A stretch of 64,000 nucleotides of DNA from Lingula anatina (GCF_001039355.2 NW_019775902.1:519612-583611), one strand, 5' to 3'; numbered from the stretch's first letter, positions 11,501-27,100 are shown. The notes: generated from the sequence alone by a model not told the origin. Numbers and translations are program-made.

Positions 11501-14500
11501 AGCAGAGAATCCGTTCAAACATCATTTTCGGGTAAAATTAAACAATTCCTTTTGGTAATTCTCTTAGTTATACTACTTAAAACTATATGCTGGCATTTGG
11601 TTGGTTTTTGTGACAAAAATTGACTTTGTATGCATCGTTAACGTATAATAAAAGACAGTACCCATGATACCAATAGTAAAATTACAGAAGCATCTATGTC
11701 TATATCAATACATAATTTAAGAGAAAAAGACGTTTACCGTGAAAGAAAATGGAACTTACTCAAACGTGGCAAAACACAATCAATATATTTGACAGTGTCA
11801 CAAACAGGCGGGTCATCTGGAATAAAAAGGGCATCTATTTTGTAATTAATTTGACCCGCAAAAAAACCCACGTGCTCATGTCAAGAGTTAAACTGTACTA
11901 TACACCATACATATATACAAATGCACAATAAATCGTTATATATTAAGTGCTTTTAAAAGGCATTATGTTGTATGGTTCAAGGTTCCAGTGCAATGGATAT
12001 TGTTTTGTGGCTTCTTGAAAGCAAATCGGGGAGCGCAGTAAATGTTCATGAATGTCCTTATTACCATATTCATAAACAGTTTTAATAAAAATCAAACTAC
12101 ACTTTATCCAATCGACACACACACACCTTCGCCTTTCCCTTTGCCTTCCCTTAGCATATAGGCATCTCGACAGCCGCAGGCTTGTACCAGTCGCTTGGTT
12201 TCATGTTCCAACAAACATCTTCCTGTCGTATATTGTTGATAGTAATCAAGCGGCATGATTCCACAGGTGCCATGAGGTTTCTTAAGACTCTTAGTCTATT
12301 AAGAAGTAGCAAAGTTATGAATAAAATGTGCATGTCACTAAAGACGACATGACAAAATTGAAGTTTCATGACCCAAAGAAGATAATAAAACTACAATTTT
12401 ATTATGTTCAAAAATTGGAATAATGTCGAGAGGGAGTCACATGATAATTTAAGAACAACAAAGGGGGGGGGGGGGGCTTACGGATGTCTTCTTCACGGCC
12501 ACCAGCGCGTGCATTCCAGGAGCCACGGTGAACCCTAGTTCCCGGACCTGTGGGATCTCATCCTGAGGGTGCAGGAATACCTAGAGAAGGTAAGAAAATC
12601 AGAATATTGATAACGTTTTTAAGTGTAATTGTTTCTCGACGCGAGAACAGACGAAGAGTATCGAGTCATGTTTATCGTCAGGCAAACACGTAAACAGACT
12701 GCTGTCGATTGGATAAAATAATGTGCATATGATACATATTTTTTCACGGATGTGGTACGGGTATCAGTCATTGAACAGTTTGAATTAAACGACCACACTT
12801 TTATTCAACCTCGTTACTCCACTACATTATGGCGCATTGGGCCCACGTAAACAATTGAATAACACATGACCTATTCCAGTAAGGGAAATGAATATAATTT
12901 AGGCTGAATACTGGTACATGCATGCACGAGAAACGTTCACGCTTTATCATGAAGTATTTTCAATATACTATAGGTATGGGATTTTGTTTTGGCCAGAATA
13001 CAGACTAGAAGGTAATCAGTTGGGTAATTTGTTAGTTTTCAGTTTTGTTTCTGACTCGAGAATAGATCACCCAATGCCCATAAAAGTGATAAATTACGTA
13101 TTTATTTCAAAATTTAAAAAATACTATAAATGTACTGTATGGCATTCCTGAAATACCCTAAAGTATTTCTGTTCTGTTATTTGAAATAAGTTCTAGGTAT
13201 AAAGACGAAGGTCAATTCCTGCAAGTCTTATCATTGATAAATTATTTGAAAATCTTAAAACAATGGGTTTCCCTTTAATGGGGAAAGATTTTAACTTTAT
13301 TTGACTTGAATAAAAACATGTTTTCAAAGAACCCATATATCATGTACCTTCACTCCAGCATCCTTATTTGGTCCTAGCATATATTCATACTGCTCTATGT
13401 TAAGTGTCAAACTCAAGCCGAATCTTGAACCTACAAAGAGACGCAAAGTGCATGGAGTTGTGATTCAATTCAAAGCAGCCTTAAATTATCAATAAGTGCA
13501 CACATTTGCACTCATTGAAACAGACTTTTTGCGCACTTCCTTCATACATGTATTCATGTAATTATCTTTTATGTATAATGACGCACTTATTTCAAAATAA
13601 AAACCCATTATTATACTCTCCAAGTGCTATTGACTTTTTGCAAAACTGTTTTCGCAGGAGATTTGGCTTTTCTTGTAATACTTGACTATTTGTTCTCTGG
13701 GGCGGTTGAAAATGTTTTACCTTCCCATTCTATTTGTTTCATTGTGCGCAAAGTCTCTCTCTCTCTCTCAACTCACCTGCTCTTTCAGACACCTTTACTT
13801 TCTCATCAGCGGTGGCTCCATTAAAACTATAACACACTCCGTAATCAGTTAGGACCGGCTTGAAACTGCCTTTTTCACAAGGCTGTCCATCCCAAGAGCA
13901 TCTAGAACAATGACGATATAATCAACGACATATGCCGCTTATAAATGTTTTCGTCATTAGTATTGGGCAATGGCTTTTAATGCTCATACATTCTTCAATG
14001 GAAATAGACGAACAAAAGTTAAATAGCTTCACTGAGAGTTTAAATTGCAGTTTAAATTAAACTTGTCGAATTACCAACGGGGTATTGAAAGTCGTGTGGT
14101 TGGTGTATCAGTTTGTAAAATTGTAAAGTTGTAAAATTCTTCTCTTATGGCAGTTTTCAATGGAGTTTTAAGTTAAACTACTAATTACCTGTGAATCAGG
14201 TCTTCTAATTGGTGTGCAGCTTTGAATAGGAACGGTGTTAATTCTACTCTTTTGTGCCCTTGGATTAATAATATAATATAATATAATATAATATAATATA
14301 ATATAATATAATATAATATAATATTTCTCTTATTGAGCAGCTGTATAATTGTCAATACCATGATATCTTGAATGAAGGGCAGCAATCTCTTTGTAGTGCT
14401 AATGCAAGCGTAGAGCTGAAGACATTTTATACATAATTTTAGTTGATCTATATACATTCTTGGTCAAAAAGGTTGTCCCACCTCCAGTTCCATTTTCTCT

Positions 14501-17257
14501 ATATTTACAAATTATCACCTCACAGAATCAAACCCCTAATAAGTTGGACTATTTCTGTCAAGTTCTTCAGGAAGCTGAGACAATATCCTACAAAACCAAA
14601 TTGTAACCCTTTTTGGAGGCATGCCGCGCCGCCTGCAGTAGACACACACGCTATAGGACTATTACTGAGCACATCCTGATACAAATTGTGTGTAAACTTG
14701 GCGACGTTTGGTTTATTTTTATTTTTATGCACATTTCTTTACCTTTGTGGAATTCACTGTAGAACAGACGTTTTGAGGGCGCACGTTATACATTAAAATA
14801 ATTCATGTGAGATGTAGTATCTGCATAGAATAAAATTTATTGTTTAAAACAATTTGCAGATGTGACGTAATTATTTGTAAACAAAAGCACGTGGAAATGG
14901 GGGTGGAGGTGTCGGTGGTATAACCGTTTTGACCAAGGGTGTAGATGCATATTTCACTAAATTTATCAAGCGCAGAATTGAAACTCTGTTGTAACAAGTG
15001 CCCTTCCACAGCAGAACAAAGTTACATTAAATTTACCTATCCCAAGGTTTTCAGAGGTAACGTTTATATCCCGGGAAGAACCACTGTCTGTCGCACGTGT
15101 TGGGTTCAAACTGTCCATCCCATTTACGTCGTTGCAGGTATTATTGAAAAAACGTCTGAGCTCTGGAAGCATGAGACTGAGACAAATGCATGGACTGGTT
15201 CATTTGAGTTTAGTATATGTACACAATCCATTGAGTATAGACAAGGCACACAAGAAATGTGTCAGGTGTGGTTCATATACTTTATGTCACAAATGAGTCA
15301 ATTTTATTACGCATATCATAAACAAGAACATTCAACCGCATACTGATATGCAAATTATGCACTTTTGCGACTGGACACAAACAAGCACATGTACACACAC
15401 ACACACGTACACATACACAGATATATAGACACTCGCACAGATACATGCATTAACAAATAAAGAGAATCCTAACCGTCGCATCCCGCTTCATCTGATCCAT
15501 CTCCGCAGTCATCAATCTCGTTGCATACTAAACTCTTGGCAATGCATAGGCCAGTTGTGCATTGGAACACATCCGATCCGTTACAAACTGTGTCAGAAAA
15601 AGAGACGTATGTATAAAATACAATTTTTGCCATGCGGTGACTGCACATCAATTGTACTGAGAAGCAAACGGATCAACTATAAACAATCTCAGGCGAACTC
15701 GAGCCTCATATTTGTGAGCGCGAACACTCAAATTAACTCAGGCCAAGCTTTATGGTACGAACGTAAAAAAGGAAGCCACGAGCACCGCGCTAGAAACCAA
15801 GAACCATTTATCCGCTTACCTACCCGTCCGGTACGTTTCTATTTGCCGGATATTGTCGAAGGCGCACTACTCCCGCATTAATGCGACCTGTGGATAGTAG
15901 ATTATTGAAGTACCTTAGTTTGATTTGTTTTGAGGCTTGTTATTTATTTTTCGTTAATTTTTTTTTCGAGCTTTGGGTAACCATAGCAACAAACATCACC
16001 CTCCTCCTCAAATTATGTCGAAAAAAAGCCCGAATCTTTCTTTTAGACGGTTTAGACGCCAAGAATTTGTCTCTTTTGTGGAAACAGGAGAAAATGTCAC
16101 TTGAAAATATCACGCGTAAGTCTTCGAAAGCCTTAAAGTGCATTTTCGTGTACCTTTATTGCACCATGCTGAAAATAGATCGGGGTTGAGGAGAAGGACC
16201 CGTATGTATACAGCCTAAGGCCCGGTTGAAAGAGAGCACTGACAACAGATTATCCTCGGACCTACTGATACAAATATGGCGGTCTCTATACGAAAGCAGA
16301 ACCGACTAATCCGTTTATGGTCTAAACGACTCCACACGTGCCGACCCTGCAAGGGTCTAGCAACTAAACCTCGGGGCCGTGCTTTAATCCGTTTAATGGC
16401 GCGTGCAGACCGTAAGTTCGTGCCATGAAATCGTGGTTCGAGTCGTCCATCTGGGCGTCTGTGCTCACAAATCTGAGGTTCTCGATCGCAAACGGCAATT
16501 ATCGATTAAGTAGCCTGAGCCTATCAGAGCCTTATAACCTGTGTGCAACTAGGAATATCTCTGTGTACATTAAAAAAAAGTTTACAAACACGCTATCTGC
16601 AGTACATAAACTTGTCAAATGAATCAGGATGATTAATCTCATTTCTTACCACATCCATTTAGCTCGTCTGTAAAATCCAAACAATCGTTATAACCGTCGC
16701 ATTTTTTGTCCTCATCAAAAACATTACCATTTTCACAGTTGAACAGGAGTGTGTCTGTCTTATAAATGTAGGCATTTTCGATTTTTCCCACATCGCAATA
16801 TTCAGGGTTTACTTCAACGCTAGCAATAGCTGGACTTTTATTGTTCAATCCAGCAATACTTTCAAATACAAGACGGAATTCTTGTCCCTCATGTTTTATC
16901 ATTGTATAAACCGTTTTCCACTCCTCCCCTGTATTGTTGAACGATTCCCATATCTGGCGGCGTTTGCCGGTCTTATACTGTGAATGTAGCTTTAAAACAA
17001 CAGCGTCGAAATCTGAGATCTTGAACACAAATTTTACGCAGGCAAACTCAAAGATTGGAATCCGAACTGGGGGCGAAATGAGAGAAGTTCTCGATTTGTA
17101 CCGTACGCCATTTTGGACGTCCACACCCATGAATCGTTCATATTTATCTAAAAAAAATTACCGTGTGTTTATTTAATGTTTATATACACAAAACAGTATC
17201 GTCATTTTACATCACATGTAAAAAGAATTAATGGGTCAGTTAATTAAAATCAGGATA

Positions 17258-17315
<58 letters not shown>

Positions 17316-20300
17316 ATTTCACCTCACACCGTACGGCGGGCTTAGTACAAATTCTCCGATATAACAGAAAACACCACGAGTGCCAGGAATAATAGGGTTA
17401 TTGGGGTCTAGGCATCAAAAAGTGATATCTTCGATCTGTGTGGTTAAATTTGATGAACAATTACTTCGGGACAGAAGAAGGAAGAAAATTCAATAAAAGG
17501 GAGACACGGACTCCAGGAATCACTAAAAAGTATATTCAAGAAAAGGAAGAGCCTCGGCCATGGAACCAACAGCACATTATGGCAAAGGGAAAAATGAACC
17601 GGCAGATTGAGTATACAGTATACGTCACGCAAGCGCCGTCACCCAAGTTGGTAAAAAATTGGTAAAAGGTTTGTTTGTGGCAAAAAGAGATAATTTCTTA
17701 TGAACCACATCTATTCCCTATATAAAGCAGCGCGAAGACAGTAGCATTTTGAACAATGTTATTAGAATAACGAAACGACATAGAAAGAATACTAAAAAAA
17801 GTACCAACCTGCTTCAGTATTATACTTAGGTACCCATTTATACAATGAGCGGCCAACAGGGGAAACCCGGTAACCACAGTTGTATTTGGTTAAGAAGTTA
17901 CACGTGGCTGACATTTGGTCTAAAAAAAGTTGCATATACATACATTTAGATATAACAGAATATTAACTATTGCGATGAAGGTACCTCGAGAACGTTAAAC
18001 TGCTTCATTGTATTATTTGTGTTTGATAGCGGCCTATGATTGTTTTCGTGGCCTTATGTCCCACACGGGACGAAGAGGAATGATGATGATGATGATTGTT
18101 TTCGCGTGTAGAATATTATCTTTTCAGTGCCCATGGAGGCAATCCTTGGTTGCAATTACATTGCCAAACAATTTTTTTTGTTTTGTTTGATAATATAACT
18201 ATTGCAATTGTTTAAAAATAGAATTTCCTGATAATTAAAAATAATTTTAACTGCCACAATCTCCAAAATCGTTTGCAGAGTGATCATCCCTAAGCCCATT
18301 CTTAGTTCTTAGTTCATACCTGTGCATGGTTTAATTTCATCGCTTAAGTCACCGCAGTCATTTTCTCCATCACACAGAGTTTCTTCATGAACGCATACTC
18401 CATTGTCGCATTCGAACTCAGTCGATGTACAAGCTGGGAAAGAGAGAGAGCGTTTTTTGTGATATACGCTACGTGCAGTGTAAGTACATGTATCCGCCTG
18501 TCTTGAGGCTATTTGGTAACAAATCGTTTGGTGCAATATCATATTGACTGTTGCAGCGACCTTTATTAACTGGTGGTAAAATCAAAGCTATTTTAAACAA
18601 TAACTTACATCGGGGGATATCGCAATAATCGATATCCCATCTCTTAGAGGTAATGCACCATGGTCCTTTGGGATCCTGGTTCGGGTTTCTACAATAGTTT
18701 TTAGCATCTTCTATGCTCTTGTCGGGAAAATCCGTCACATCTAAACCAAACTTTATCATGTTGTCACGTCGTGCTATCTGCTGGGCCCAATTCATGCAAG
18801 GTTTCCCACTTCCTGTGACGTTTAATGTACCGGTGTACGTAGCACCGGGTCCGATTAACGTTGATCCTGGCGTTTCGAGCAAAGAAAAGGAAAAGAAATA
18901 CAAAATGTAAAAATATTGTTAATGAAGAAAAAGGATAGATCATTTAGATCATTCTTATTCCCCCTGTAAATTCGATGAAAATTCGATGAAATGTATATTG
19001 TAAATTCGATGAAATGTATATTCTTTAGTGTCTTTTATGTGAATATGACAAAGAATATGACATTGAATTTACGGTAAGTAAGCCAACATCGACATATCAG
19101 TGATGCGAGCAAGGGATTTTGAAGAAGGTAAAACACGTTCTTTAGAAAAGAGTTCCAGTAGCGTTTGAAGTTGATGATATGTGGAGCATTTCTCATATTT
19201 TGTAGGGTTAAAAATAAGTCACCTGTCGGACAGTTACTGTCGTGTTCATCAGACCAGTCCCCACAGTTAGGGTCCCCGTCACATTTTAATTCCACTGAAC
19301 GACACTGGCCACTTTTACATTGAAACTGTTCCCCGCACGCTGAAATATAGAATGGACATCTGGCAAAGATTTCGAAGCATGGAGAAAATTGCATTCATAT
19401 AGCGCCTGTCTTGAAAAGGCTGCTATTTACGGACTGTCTACAAATTATTTAGTTAACTGGTAAAACTTTCATTTTAAAGCAAATTAATAAATCAATACAG
19501 GGTACATTCTATGGTAAAACATGTAAATATCCGCCGACATTTTTCGAATGACGATGTAACAACATTTATAGCATACAGTACCGGCACAGATGGGGATATC
19601 ACACGGTTGCCATTCTATGGTTCTGTCAGTTGTATAGCACCATGGACCAGCTGGTTTCGCATCCGGGTTCCTACAGAAGTTTGAGGCTTCCGGTACCGAG
19701 GCATCTGGGAAATCACTCGGTCTTTGAAACTGGTGCTTGTGTGGAGACTGCATGTCCCAGCGCTGACAATCATAACCGTCACGGGTCACATTCTTATGCC
19801 CTATGTAATTGGAGCCATGGCGGTCTTGGAGGCATTCTAATTGTGCTGCAATGATGACAAACAGCCGAATGGTTAAGCTGGATCAGCAAAACTAGATAAT
19901 TTACAAAATCCTAAAACAACGATTGAGTACTTTGAGTAGAAATCGTAGAAATACAGATATATAAGACAGTATGATTCTGACGCAAGTACTTAATTTGTTT
20001 GTTAAAGTTGGCATCTGAATTCTAACTTTCTCGAACTGATACTCAGATGCCCGGTAGTTCGGTACCGTCCAGTTTAACCTTTACTGCCTTGTTAGCTAAA
20101 ATTTATACCTTTACACGTTATATAAATATTATGATCCATTTCATACTGAGGTGAGGTGAGGCCAAATATTCTAATGTGAGTTGTTAGGCTAAATTCTCAT
20201 AATGCTTAACCTTGTTGGCTAACGTTTTTATAGGTACAAGGTAAGGTAATTGTAATGATCCATTTCATTTGAGATTATAGGCCAAATGTTCTGATGGGAG

Positions 20301-21149
20301 CTGTTAAGCTAGATTCTCACAATGTCCATATATGTCCATGAACCTACCTTTATCACTACACGGTGGGAGATCTGGACATATGATCTGATCTTTACATATT
20401 CCAGGCACAATTGCCACCTCATCCACTGCCAGTGTTCCGGGGCAACTCTTTAAGATTTTTCTATTTTGACTTATGCTATCTTTAAAAAGTTTGGCTTGGA
20501 ATATGACGTTGTACTGTCCAGCTGGTAACTGGACGACATCACTGAGCCATTGGTTTACCGGCTCCCCGGTGCTGAAGAACAAGTTTTTACGAATAACACC
20601 GTGCTTGTTCCCCGAAGTCTGCAAAGACAAAAGTTATTGCACTATATAATTTTCACGTTAAACTGATGCCGTATTAGAGACGATATATATTGAAACGCCA
20701 ATACATCATGTCAGATGTAAAATACTAGTACATGCAAACAAATGGTAACTGCTCTTCCAACGACAACAGCATTGGGATTTTTAACCAATATTTTAGTGGA
20801 CAATTTTTCTTAATGTCTTATTATGAAGTGTGTGTGTATGTGTGTGTGTGTGTGTGGCAGCAGCAGGGTATTTACAAAAAGAAGCCAGGTGTTAATTGCT
20901 CCAAGCAAAGATAAGTACTTACTGTTGATGCTCTTTCCTGGAGAACGTTGAGCTCTGAGGTCCCCAACCCATCTATGTAGTAACAAAAGTGTAGACAGTG
21001 TGGCATGGAAATGTTGATAGGGGGTGACACCAGTTCCGCAACTCCACTGGCAAACCCACAGGCGTCAGCAATCATGACAGATCCTAAACCGACAGATAAT
21101 TTAAATTTACAAAAACAGTTACCAATAAATTTTTACCATTGCAAAATAA

Positions 21150-21192
<43 letters not shown>

Positions 21193-24100
21193 TAATAATA
21201 ATACATTTATGAGTCAATGCTTTTCAAAGATATTAGTCTTTTTGAAGTGAGCATACTATAACTCATTTTCTGTGAAACTGCATTTTATACAAACAAACAA
21301 AAACACACAACCAGATACTGCCTTACCTGAAATCTTACACGTAAGATTAGGGTTTGTATTCAGGCTCGGTAGATGATATTCTGTTCTTGTCCAAGTGAAG
21401 GCACTCCCTGCTTTCCTTACTGAGTACCCACAGCTGTACGCATCCTCAAATCCACAAGCCACAGAATGATCTGAAATACCAATTAACTGCATGATTGCAT
21501 TTCATCATAAACATGAAGGAGTTTTATTAATTTGAATGTTACAGATTTTAAGTGTGGGAAAAGATCTCCATTGTTATTATTTATTAATAATATTTTTTAA
21601 ATTGGAAATAAGAAAAGGTAAATTCCTATTACACATATTTAATCTACAGTATGTAAATACCAAAGTGATACGAACTACAAGGGGTTTCTTCGTCACTCCT
21701 GTCACCACAGTTATCAATGCCGTTGCATAATAAATGACTGGCAACACACATGCCGTTTGTGCATTGAAATTGACCTTCAGTACAATCTGTAATAAAACAA
21801 TTTAAAAAAAAAAAAACTGCGGAAAAAATACTGCCGAAAATGCACAGTACCAAAGCTAAGATTAAGTATTCAACGCCGCACAAAATGTGCCCGTTTAAAC
21901 AGCAATGCCATTGTGAAGCGAGTAATCAAGAGATACATTGTGTATTTTGTTTGGTTATACAATCTTCCTTTCTTTACAATCAATTTTTTCTCGTTAAATG
22001 AGGATATTTTAATTAAGCAACAGGTGCGGTCCACACGTTTGCTTACTTGCCAAGATCTTTGCAAGAAATAAAATAATAATAATTATATAATTGATCAATA
22101 AAATGAAAAACGCCTTGGCTGTAATCGATAATTCCAGAACAAAATATATCGTCAATGCACTACTAAGGACAATCATTCAACGTGAAGATATTTTCAGTAG
22201 CATGGAGTTCTTGTGAAAAAGGAGAGCAGGAATCTATCATACCGCAGAAAGGGACATCGCATCTCTCCCCTTTTGTGTCCGTGTCGGATGTAAAACACCA
22301 TGGTCCATCTTTTCTCAGGTCAGGGTTGCGGCAGAAATTATTTGCCTGTATCAACGTACTGTCGGGGAAGACGGCAAACTCTCCAAGCTTCTTTAATCGC
22401 TGAACGACGCTGTCCGACCTCCAAGGCATGCAGGCTTTCCCACTTTTCGTCAAAGAAATTGTTCCGCTGTATTCCGATCCCACATGGGTGCTTATGCATT
22501 CATAAACTGCAATGACCCAAATTTTACACTAACTTGAAAATATATCCAATATCGCATTAGTAAGTGAGAGGATACACAGTGGTGGATTAAGGGGGTGTCG
22601 AGGGGGGGGGGGGCTGTATGTAAATCGTAATGAGAGGAAGGCAATGGAATCTTTGATTTGAAGAAATCTGGGAGTACAACATTTCTTCTAAAACATGTAA
22701 CCAGTAGTTTGTTTAGATAAAATCGTTGAAAATAAGCTTCCCAAAGATGTTCCTAAAATGAAAATGCGAAAGGAATGAAACACGTTATAAAAATTCTACC
22801 TATGATGTCAGTGAAGGTATCGATATTCCATTTTCTAAATTCAAACTGCAATATTCTCTGCTGTAGGTTTCCAAAGGTAATTAACAGTAAGTGACCATAT
22901 AAAAATCATCGTCTATCTTCGTACTGTAACTAATAATTCTTACCCGGCACGTCTTGTGCATTGAACTCCACCTGGTTTAAGCTAACATCATCGATGGCAA
23001 TATCGCCCTTTATGCCGTCCCCACGTGTACCTCTAAACACAACACGTGAACGGTGTGCAGTTACACTTGGTATTGCTACTGCAGCTTTCACCCAACCGGA
23101 ACCATGGTTCCCCTTTATCTCAACCAAACGCTGTACTAGGAAATCATCTGTCAGTAAGAAGACCTCAAAGGTACCAATGTCAGTACCCTTCATGTGATGG
23201 TAGAATTCCAGGGAATGATTTGTGTTACCTTGAAAATCGTGGAGAGGGGAAGACAAGGTCGTGGTACTCCCCTGTTCTCCTCTGTGGGATGTGGTATACA
23301 TATAATAACCTGGAGTAGGAGGATTTAAGAAAAACCTTTGATTTCGACAATAGTCATGTTTTGTATTATAGCAGAAAACTGAGAGAGAGAAGTTTTTGCA
23401 CAAATAGATATAAATAGTAATAAACAGACATAAAAATACCTGTATGTTATACTGTCTTGTAATAATAAGCTGTGGATTTAGAAAAATGTAGTCACATATC
23501 ACGATCAGTACACAAATGTTCAAAAAGCGTTTTTGTAAGACGATTTGATGAAAAGTAAACTTTCATTTCATTCGTGTATTTATGAATGTTCATCTATTGA
23601 GGGCGAAGTGTTGAAAACGAGCTCACTTTATTTTTATGTATTGTTTATGCTCACCGGGGCAAAAATTCCTGCAGTAGTCCCAAGTGTCACCGTTGGCACC
23701 ATAAGCACCATTCCAAGAAAAACACCACGGCCCAAAGTCAGCATCATCGTCAGCACGGCAGTAGTTTTCACTCAGGTGTTTATAAAGAGAGGAGGGCGAC
23801 TCATACCAAGGCTTACATGCTGAACCAAACCAAGTGGTCGCCATCTGGCCTTTGTATTCTTGGTAATTTCCGTCGGCACACTCGCTGCTTTCATTTTCTG
23901 TAATAGTAAACATTGTGCATGTTTATGCCTGCAGATGAGCGGACATGTCAAACATTTGGTAACAAATAATTTGTATACAACTATTTTGATTAACACTGCT
24001 GAATCCTCCCCAGGGAGGCGAGAAAGTGTCAATACCCTGTATCTTGGCTAAAATTGACCAGGCGTCCATTGTAAAATTTCACCAAAATTGTTTTCTATGG

Positions 24101-27100
24101 TATTGCACCATAACTATATTGTTAACCGCGCTGAATGTATATGTTTCCCGGTATAAAAGAACCGAACTTTAACTCTGCTGAATAAATAATGCTGCACATC
24201 TAATAAATGGATATGGTCAATGGGAAATGAAGACAAAATATCGATACAGTTATAATAATCAATTTAAAAGACGCACCTGGTACCTGAGACTGTGTATGGT
24301 CAGCATTCGGTCCCGTCTTCGCTGTAAATGTTGGTCCATTGTTTCTTATCCATACGAACGACTCAGATGATGACGCAATGATGTAGCCACATAAATAGCT
24401 GTCTTCAAATGTGCAGTTAACTGATTCCACTGGTAGAATTAAGATCAATTCCACTGGTGAAATTTACAAGCGTCAACGGAATAGATGACACTTTCTTAAT
24501 ATATAGCTTGATATACATGTATATTGCCATGCACATACAAATTACTAAAATGTGGATAATCACATTCCGTGGATAACATTTGACTACAAGCCCCATTCAC
24601 AATTCACCAAATCAAGTATTGTACGGGGGTATAAAAATTCGTTAAGTGCTTTTCGATCTTTAGACAGTGTTCAATATGATATCGTATTACTGAACGTGCG
24701 TAGTTACAAAACAATATTTTGAATTTCACTTATATAACAATTACATGTATGAGTTTCTTCTAAATACATGTATTTATCAACTGACAATTTTCTATATATA
24801 TAATTCACAAATTGACAAAGAATACATTAAAATTCCACATACATCACTTTTAGAAACATATTAATTCTGGCCAGGGTAAAAAAATCTGAGTGAAAGAAAA
24901 CGTTGTATTAATTGAATAAGATAAACGCGTTTAGATTTAAGACTGTAAGCATACTAAAATCGATTTCTGGCGACAGCACCCATCATCCTTAAACACGGCT
25001 GGTAGCCATACAATGGTATATTCTATATTCTATATCGTACATGTACGATATCGAAACTGCGTCTGAATGAATAAAACTATACACATGAAATACGTAACGT
25101 ATAAATTGAAGATAAGAAATAAATCAACAATTACAGACATAGCAGACATGTTTTGATAGGAATACATACCAAAGCTTCAAAATAATTGAAAAATTTTAAT
25201 GGACAATATATTTACACTGAAAGCGAAGGGTCGTCATTTCAGCCGATCTAATTACCCTGGAGGGTATTCAACATGTTATATCGCCAAAGCCGTCACTGCG
25301 TAGCGTACCGGTACTGTGTGTATGACGACCGTGGGTGTTTAAGTGGCTGAGAGCGGCGAGTCTAAATATAGATCGCAGTCACTGAAGCTACTGGATTGCT
25401 TAGTGCTGTCACGTGCGCTCTTTTGGCGGAATTTTCGGTTTGGGCATTCCAAGATAGGAAAAAAAATGTGACCCACCATAGTAATGCAACATAAATAATT
25501 ACTGTGAGTAAAAAGTTAAATGTGTTTTTGAGGTCCAAATGGCTGTGTATGATGTTGTGGGATTTATGTGCCTCTGCCTTGACCTAATTTAATAGAGCTG
25601 CATGCATGTGCACACCATATCTAGTGTCAATAAATGATGATAGTCACATCTACAGCTTTTTAGGCGTATACCCTCCCTCTTGCGCCCCTGGGTTAAAACG
25701 GTTTTCTCCTCCGTGTGTTCTAATGGACTCACCTCCGGCTTGGCTGAGTTCTCTCAGAAGACACTAATTTGCGTTGGCAGAACATCGGCAGCATGACCTC
25801 GGCCCAATGCCTATGGTTGGCATTGGGCCAACGTCTGTACAACGATGTGCCGATGAACAACCATACGTTGGGCTTAAATTGGCACAACGCTGTTGGTTGG
25901 CTTTTCAACGTTGGGCCAATATTGATCGTACAGCCAATCATGCGTTGGGCCAATGCTCTCTTGCTATGTGGGTTGTTCGGTGAAGCATCGAACGGCATTT
26001 TGCAGCAATGCTTGTTGTGGTTCAGGTTTGGAAAATTACGCCATTTTTATAGATACATTTGGTTTCAGACACTTGGTTTTTCATACTAAATCCTGTTTCA
26101 GGCTTCCTGTGCCACTACAATTATTGAGCAACATTATTAAATACTGTAGCACTCTTATCTAAAACACATCAATTACATGCAGGCCAACGGTAAATGAAAG
26201 TTGCTAGCACTCCTGACTTCCACCAAAACCGCAAGAATGCATCAACCTAATTTGACACCCCAAGTAATCAAATGACTACCAAGGGTAATCATCAGTTTGG
26301 ATATGAAGAACTTGCAAGGTCATAAAATACAGATTTTGACTACCTGGGTCCTCGTTTTATGTATGCTCATTTGATGACCTTAAGGTAGTCAATTTTGATG
26401 ACCCTTTGTTTTCAGTGTAAGGACTCAGCAAATATAATTTCAACATTTTACCCCTTTCATTACCCCCAGCTGCATTTTTACTCACCAACTTCTGGACAAA
26501 GATCAAGTTCAAGCCTGACGTTATCGATGGCCATATTGCTAGTTATTCCATCGCCTCGCCGCGCTATGAACTGGACTTCAAATTCCCCCGGTGCAAGAGA
26601 ATCAGAGTGATTCAGCCAATCTAATCCATGGTGGCCCATCAACGTCGCCAAGTTGACTTCTGTTTTGTTCGCAAACTTTTGAACCACCCTAAGCGTTCCC
26701 ATGTTGCGTCCGTTCATGTGGTAGCTAAAGTGCAGGCACGTTTCGTTGTCTGTATTGATAATTGGAGAGGAAAGGATACTTTCAGCGCCCGCAGTGCCAT
26801 TCTTGCTATCAACGGCCATGAAGGTACCTTATAATTGAAGTTGACACGGACTATAATTATGTTTCTATCACATTCGATTCCATTAGTGTGATTAACCGGC
26901 TGGTTAACTACCGGTACGTTTAGATATTCAATGGGCGTAAGGTAATAATTAAGCAGCAGGCATGGTATATGGTTTAACAGTATGAGGAACTGGCTGACAA
27001 CTGGTTATGTTCACAAGAATGTTTTGGGAGAATTGTTTAAAAGTATGAGGAGCTGGCTGACAACTGGATATGTTAACTATATTGTTTTGGGGGAATTGTT

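Noticed and set aside
15555-16189. Plus-strand ORFs of about 100 codons antisense to LDLa-7 and in the adjacent intron
   Set aside because: One begins inside the antisense of a real exon, and neither shows a domain.
23655-23897. Calling this exon a fibronectin type II domain instead of a kringle
   Set aside because: It has six cysteines with KPW, NYCR and GPWCF in kringle order and about 80 residues; type II domains are shorter with four cysteines.
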